Part shown: positions 5,587 to 6,154 of the stretch, in pieces
Numbering within the stretch: position 1 is the first letter of the stretch
Layout of the letters: each line of letters starts with the position of its first letter
Source of the DNA: JBDTNL01 sp039933785
GTDB taxonomy: Bacteria; Acidobacteriota; Thermoanaerobaculia; Multivoradales; JAGPDF01
Direction of reading: 5' to 3'
Length of the DNA stretch: 6,154 nt
NCBI GenBank assembly: GCA_039933785.1
Contig: JBDTNL010000129.1
Location: 1 to 6,154 of the forward strand
Program-made: the position numbers and the translations under genes
The notes under the pieces: generated by a model
Database searches by the model: none
Seen by the model: only the letters and a program-made list of their open reading frames with translations
What the model was told of the DNA's origin: nothing

Positions 5587-6032
5587 TCAGATAAGACTGG
5601 CGACCACAAGATAGATCATTGCGTCGGCTGCTAGGTGGGCAAGCACCGCAGCCTCGAGGCCGCGGAACCAGAACAGGTAACCAAGGATGAGGCCGGCGAC
5701 GCCGTTCAGTGTGATTGCGCGGAGGTATGGTGGGGCACGTCGGGCAGATTCCCGACGTGTGCGAGGCCGAATAGGACGGAAGCAACGAGAATTCCGCTCC
5801 CGATGGAGACGAGCGCGGCTTGCGTTGCAGACTTGCGAATCAGGAAGAACGTAAGTGCCGCGACCGCCGTAGCGATTCCGAGACGGAAGATGAGCTCCTC
5901 CGTGACAGCGGAGAAAACGACGACAAGGGCGCGCTGACCAAAGGAGAGTTGGCCCATCGCCCTGACGCGCTGCACGCTGACACCCCCGAAAAGAAGCTGA
6001 TCAAGCGCGCCGACGAGCAGAGCGATTGATAG
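5587..6032 (-). pseudogene. CPBP (CAAX/bacteriocin-processing-type) intramembrane protease, frameshifted and lacking a start
   Basis: Seen: minus-strand translation from 6032 contains GALDQLLFGGVSVQRVR, then TEELIFR (EExxxR, around 5883-5900), hydrophobic helices and FGLAH (FxxxH, 5757-5771). After GNLPDV the frame runs into a stop at 5706. The -1 frame continues as PYLRAITLNGVAGLILGYLF and on to HLAAD (HxxxD, 5623-5637), ending at TGA 5587-5589. These are the three motifs of CPBP glutamic intramembrane proteases, in order, so it was one gene. One extra C in the CCCC run at 5732-5735 would restore a continuous 148-codon frame. At the 5' end an in-frame TAA (6033-6035) precedes the homology and the first start-like codon is GTG 5975, already inside it, so the N-terminal helices seem missing. 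In-family roles include prenyl-protein processing and bacteriocin self-immunity. A sequencing error at the homopolymer is possible, but does not explain the missing start. Confidence 0.75.
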
Positions 6033-6042
6033 TTACCGCGTC

Positions 6043-6109
6043 GCCTAACGACACTGGAGTTCAGCGGCGCGGCGCTTTTGGCCGCGTCCGTTGCAACGAG
6101 CGGTAATGC
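6043..6109 (-). other. attC-like recombination site C (67 bp, possibly 100 bp)
   Basis: Minus strand: right outer box GTTAGGC (6049-6043) is a perfect GTTRRRY. Inner arms GTT-G-CAACGG and CCGCTGAAC pair with one unpaired G and one A/C mismatch, around the central hairpin CGCGGC-loop-GCCGCG. The left outer box is ambiguous. GCATTAC (6109-6103) has the right spacing but two mismatches. GCCGAAC (6142-6136), the same box used in site B, matches better but is separated by about 33 extra bases containing a hairpin. The cassette ahead of it lies outside the window. Confidence 0.72.
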
Positions 6110-6118
6110 CAGAACCAA

Positions 6119-6142
6119 GCCGACCCGCAAAGCGGGTTCGGC
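6119..6142 (-). terminator. Hairpin beside attC C, possible weak terminator
   Basis: Minus strand GCCGAACCCGC-TTT-GCGGGTCGGC forms a 10-bp stem with one bulged A and a 3-base loop, followed by TTGGTTCT. It would lie at the 3' end of the next cassette gene to the right. The following T content is modest, so it could equally be an insertion within the attC. Confidence 0.4.
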
Positions 6143-6154
6143 GTGAATGAATTG

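Larger units (their letters stand above)
4146..6142 (-). mobile_element. Integron-like gene-cassette array (partial, no integrase in window)
   Basis: Three attC-like sites (4515-4584, 5446-5510, 6043-6109) share one orientation and alternate with short minus-strand genes, two of which I recognise from no family. This gene-attC alternation, small gene size, lower GC than the left part (35/60 in 5281-5340 against 45/60 in 2521-2580) and an RBS abutting an attC are typical of cassette arrays. Gene direction places the unseen attI and tyrosine recombinase IntI to the right of the window. The left edge is uncertain: I find no attC downstream of the leftmost gene, so either its site has decayed or that gene is not a cassette. 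Confidence 0.65.

Noticed and set aside
5728..5740. Programmed -1 frameshift in the CPBP gene
   Set aside because: GTGCCCCAC is not a canonical X-XXY-YYZ slippery heptamer and no stimulatory structure was evident. A one-base loss in the C run is simpler, and the gene lacks a start anyway.
5706..5975. The 89-codon frame taken as a complete small membrane protein
   Set aside because: CPBP homology extends both upstream of the GTG and downstream in the -1 frame, so this is a fragment of a broken gene.
1..6154. CRISPR array, tRNA or rRNA genes, insertion-sequence transposase
   Set aside because: I saw no regularly spaced direct repeats, no cloverleaf-like sequence with tRNA consensus, no rRNA signature and no transposase motif. 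The repeated elements on the right are better explained as attC sites.

Overview
The window comes from a GC-rich bacterial chromosome. The GC content, the ABC ATPase, a Tat-exported PhoD phosphatase and a well-formed sigma-54 promoter point to a Gram-negative-type or myxobacterium-like soil or sediment organism. No marker gene fixes the phylum, so I leave taxonomy open. The left two thirds (1-3950) look like ordinary chromosome. The right third (about 4146-6154) looks like part of an integron gene-cassette array read on the minus strand.

Layout, left to right. (1) 1-350, minus: N-terminal part of an ABC-2-type transporter ATPase that runs off the left edge. It has a good Shine-Dalgarno and a -24/-12 (sigma-54) promoter candidate at 420-435. 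(2) 523-1455, minus: a 310-aa alkaline-phosphatase-superfamily metalloenzyme of the phosphoglycerate-mutase/phosphopentomutase type. (3) 1458-1760, plus: a 100-aa charged coiled-coil protein of unknown function. It diverges from gene 2, with start codons only a couple of bases apart and a small inverted repeat at the junction. (4) 1883-3946, minus: a complete 687-aa PhoD-family phosphatase/phosphodiesterase with a Tat signal, convergent with gene 3 and with a nested inverted repeat just upstream of its start.

(5) From about 4146 on, base composition changes (I counted 58% GC in 5281-5340 against 75% in 2521-2580) and three attC-like recombination sites appear at 4515-4584, 5446-5510 and 6043-6109. 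All lie in the same orientation as the minus-strand genes between them. Each has outer core boxes related to RYYYAAC/GTTRRRY, imperfect inner arms with one unpaired base at the same place, and a short central hairpin. The 5446 and 6043 sites are nearly identical over about 52 bp. A half site lies at 4848-4854. The cassette genes are a 103-aa orphan (4146-4457), a 189-aa secreted four-cysteine orphan whose RBS abuts attC (4861-5430), and a CPBP/CAAX-type membrane protease that is broken by a frameshift at a C4 run and lacks a start codon (5587-6032). Genes read leftwards, so an integrase and attI, if present, should lie to the right of this window.

The housekeeping genes show no obvious shared pathway. 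The main second-look item is the cassette array with its orphan genes. The sigma-54 promoter and the palindrome upstream of phoD are secondary.
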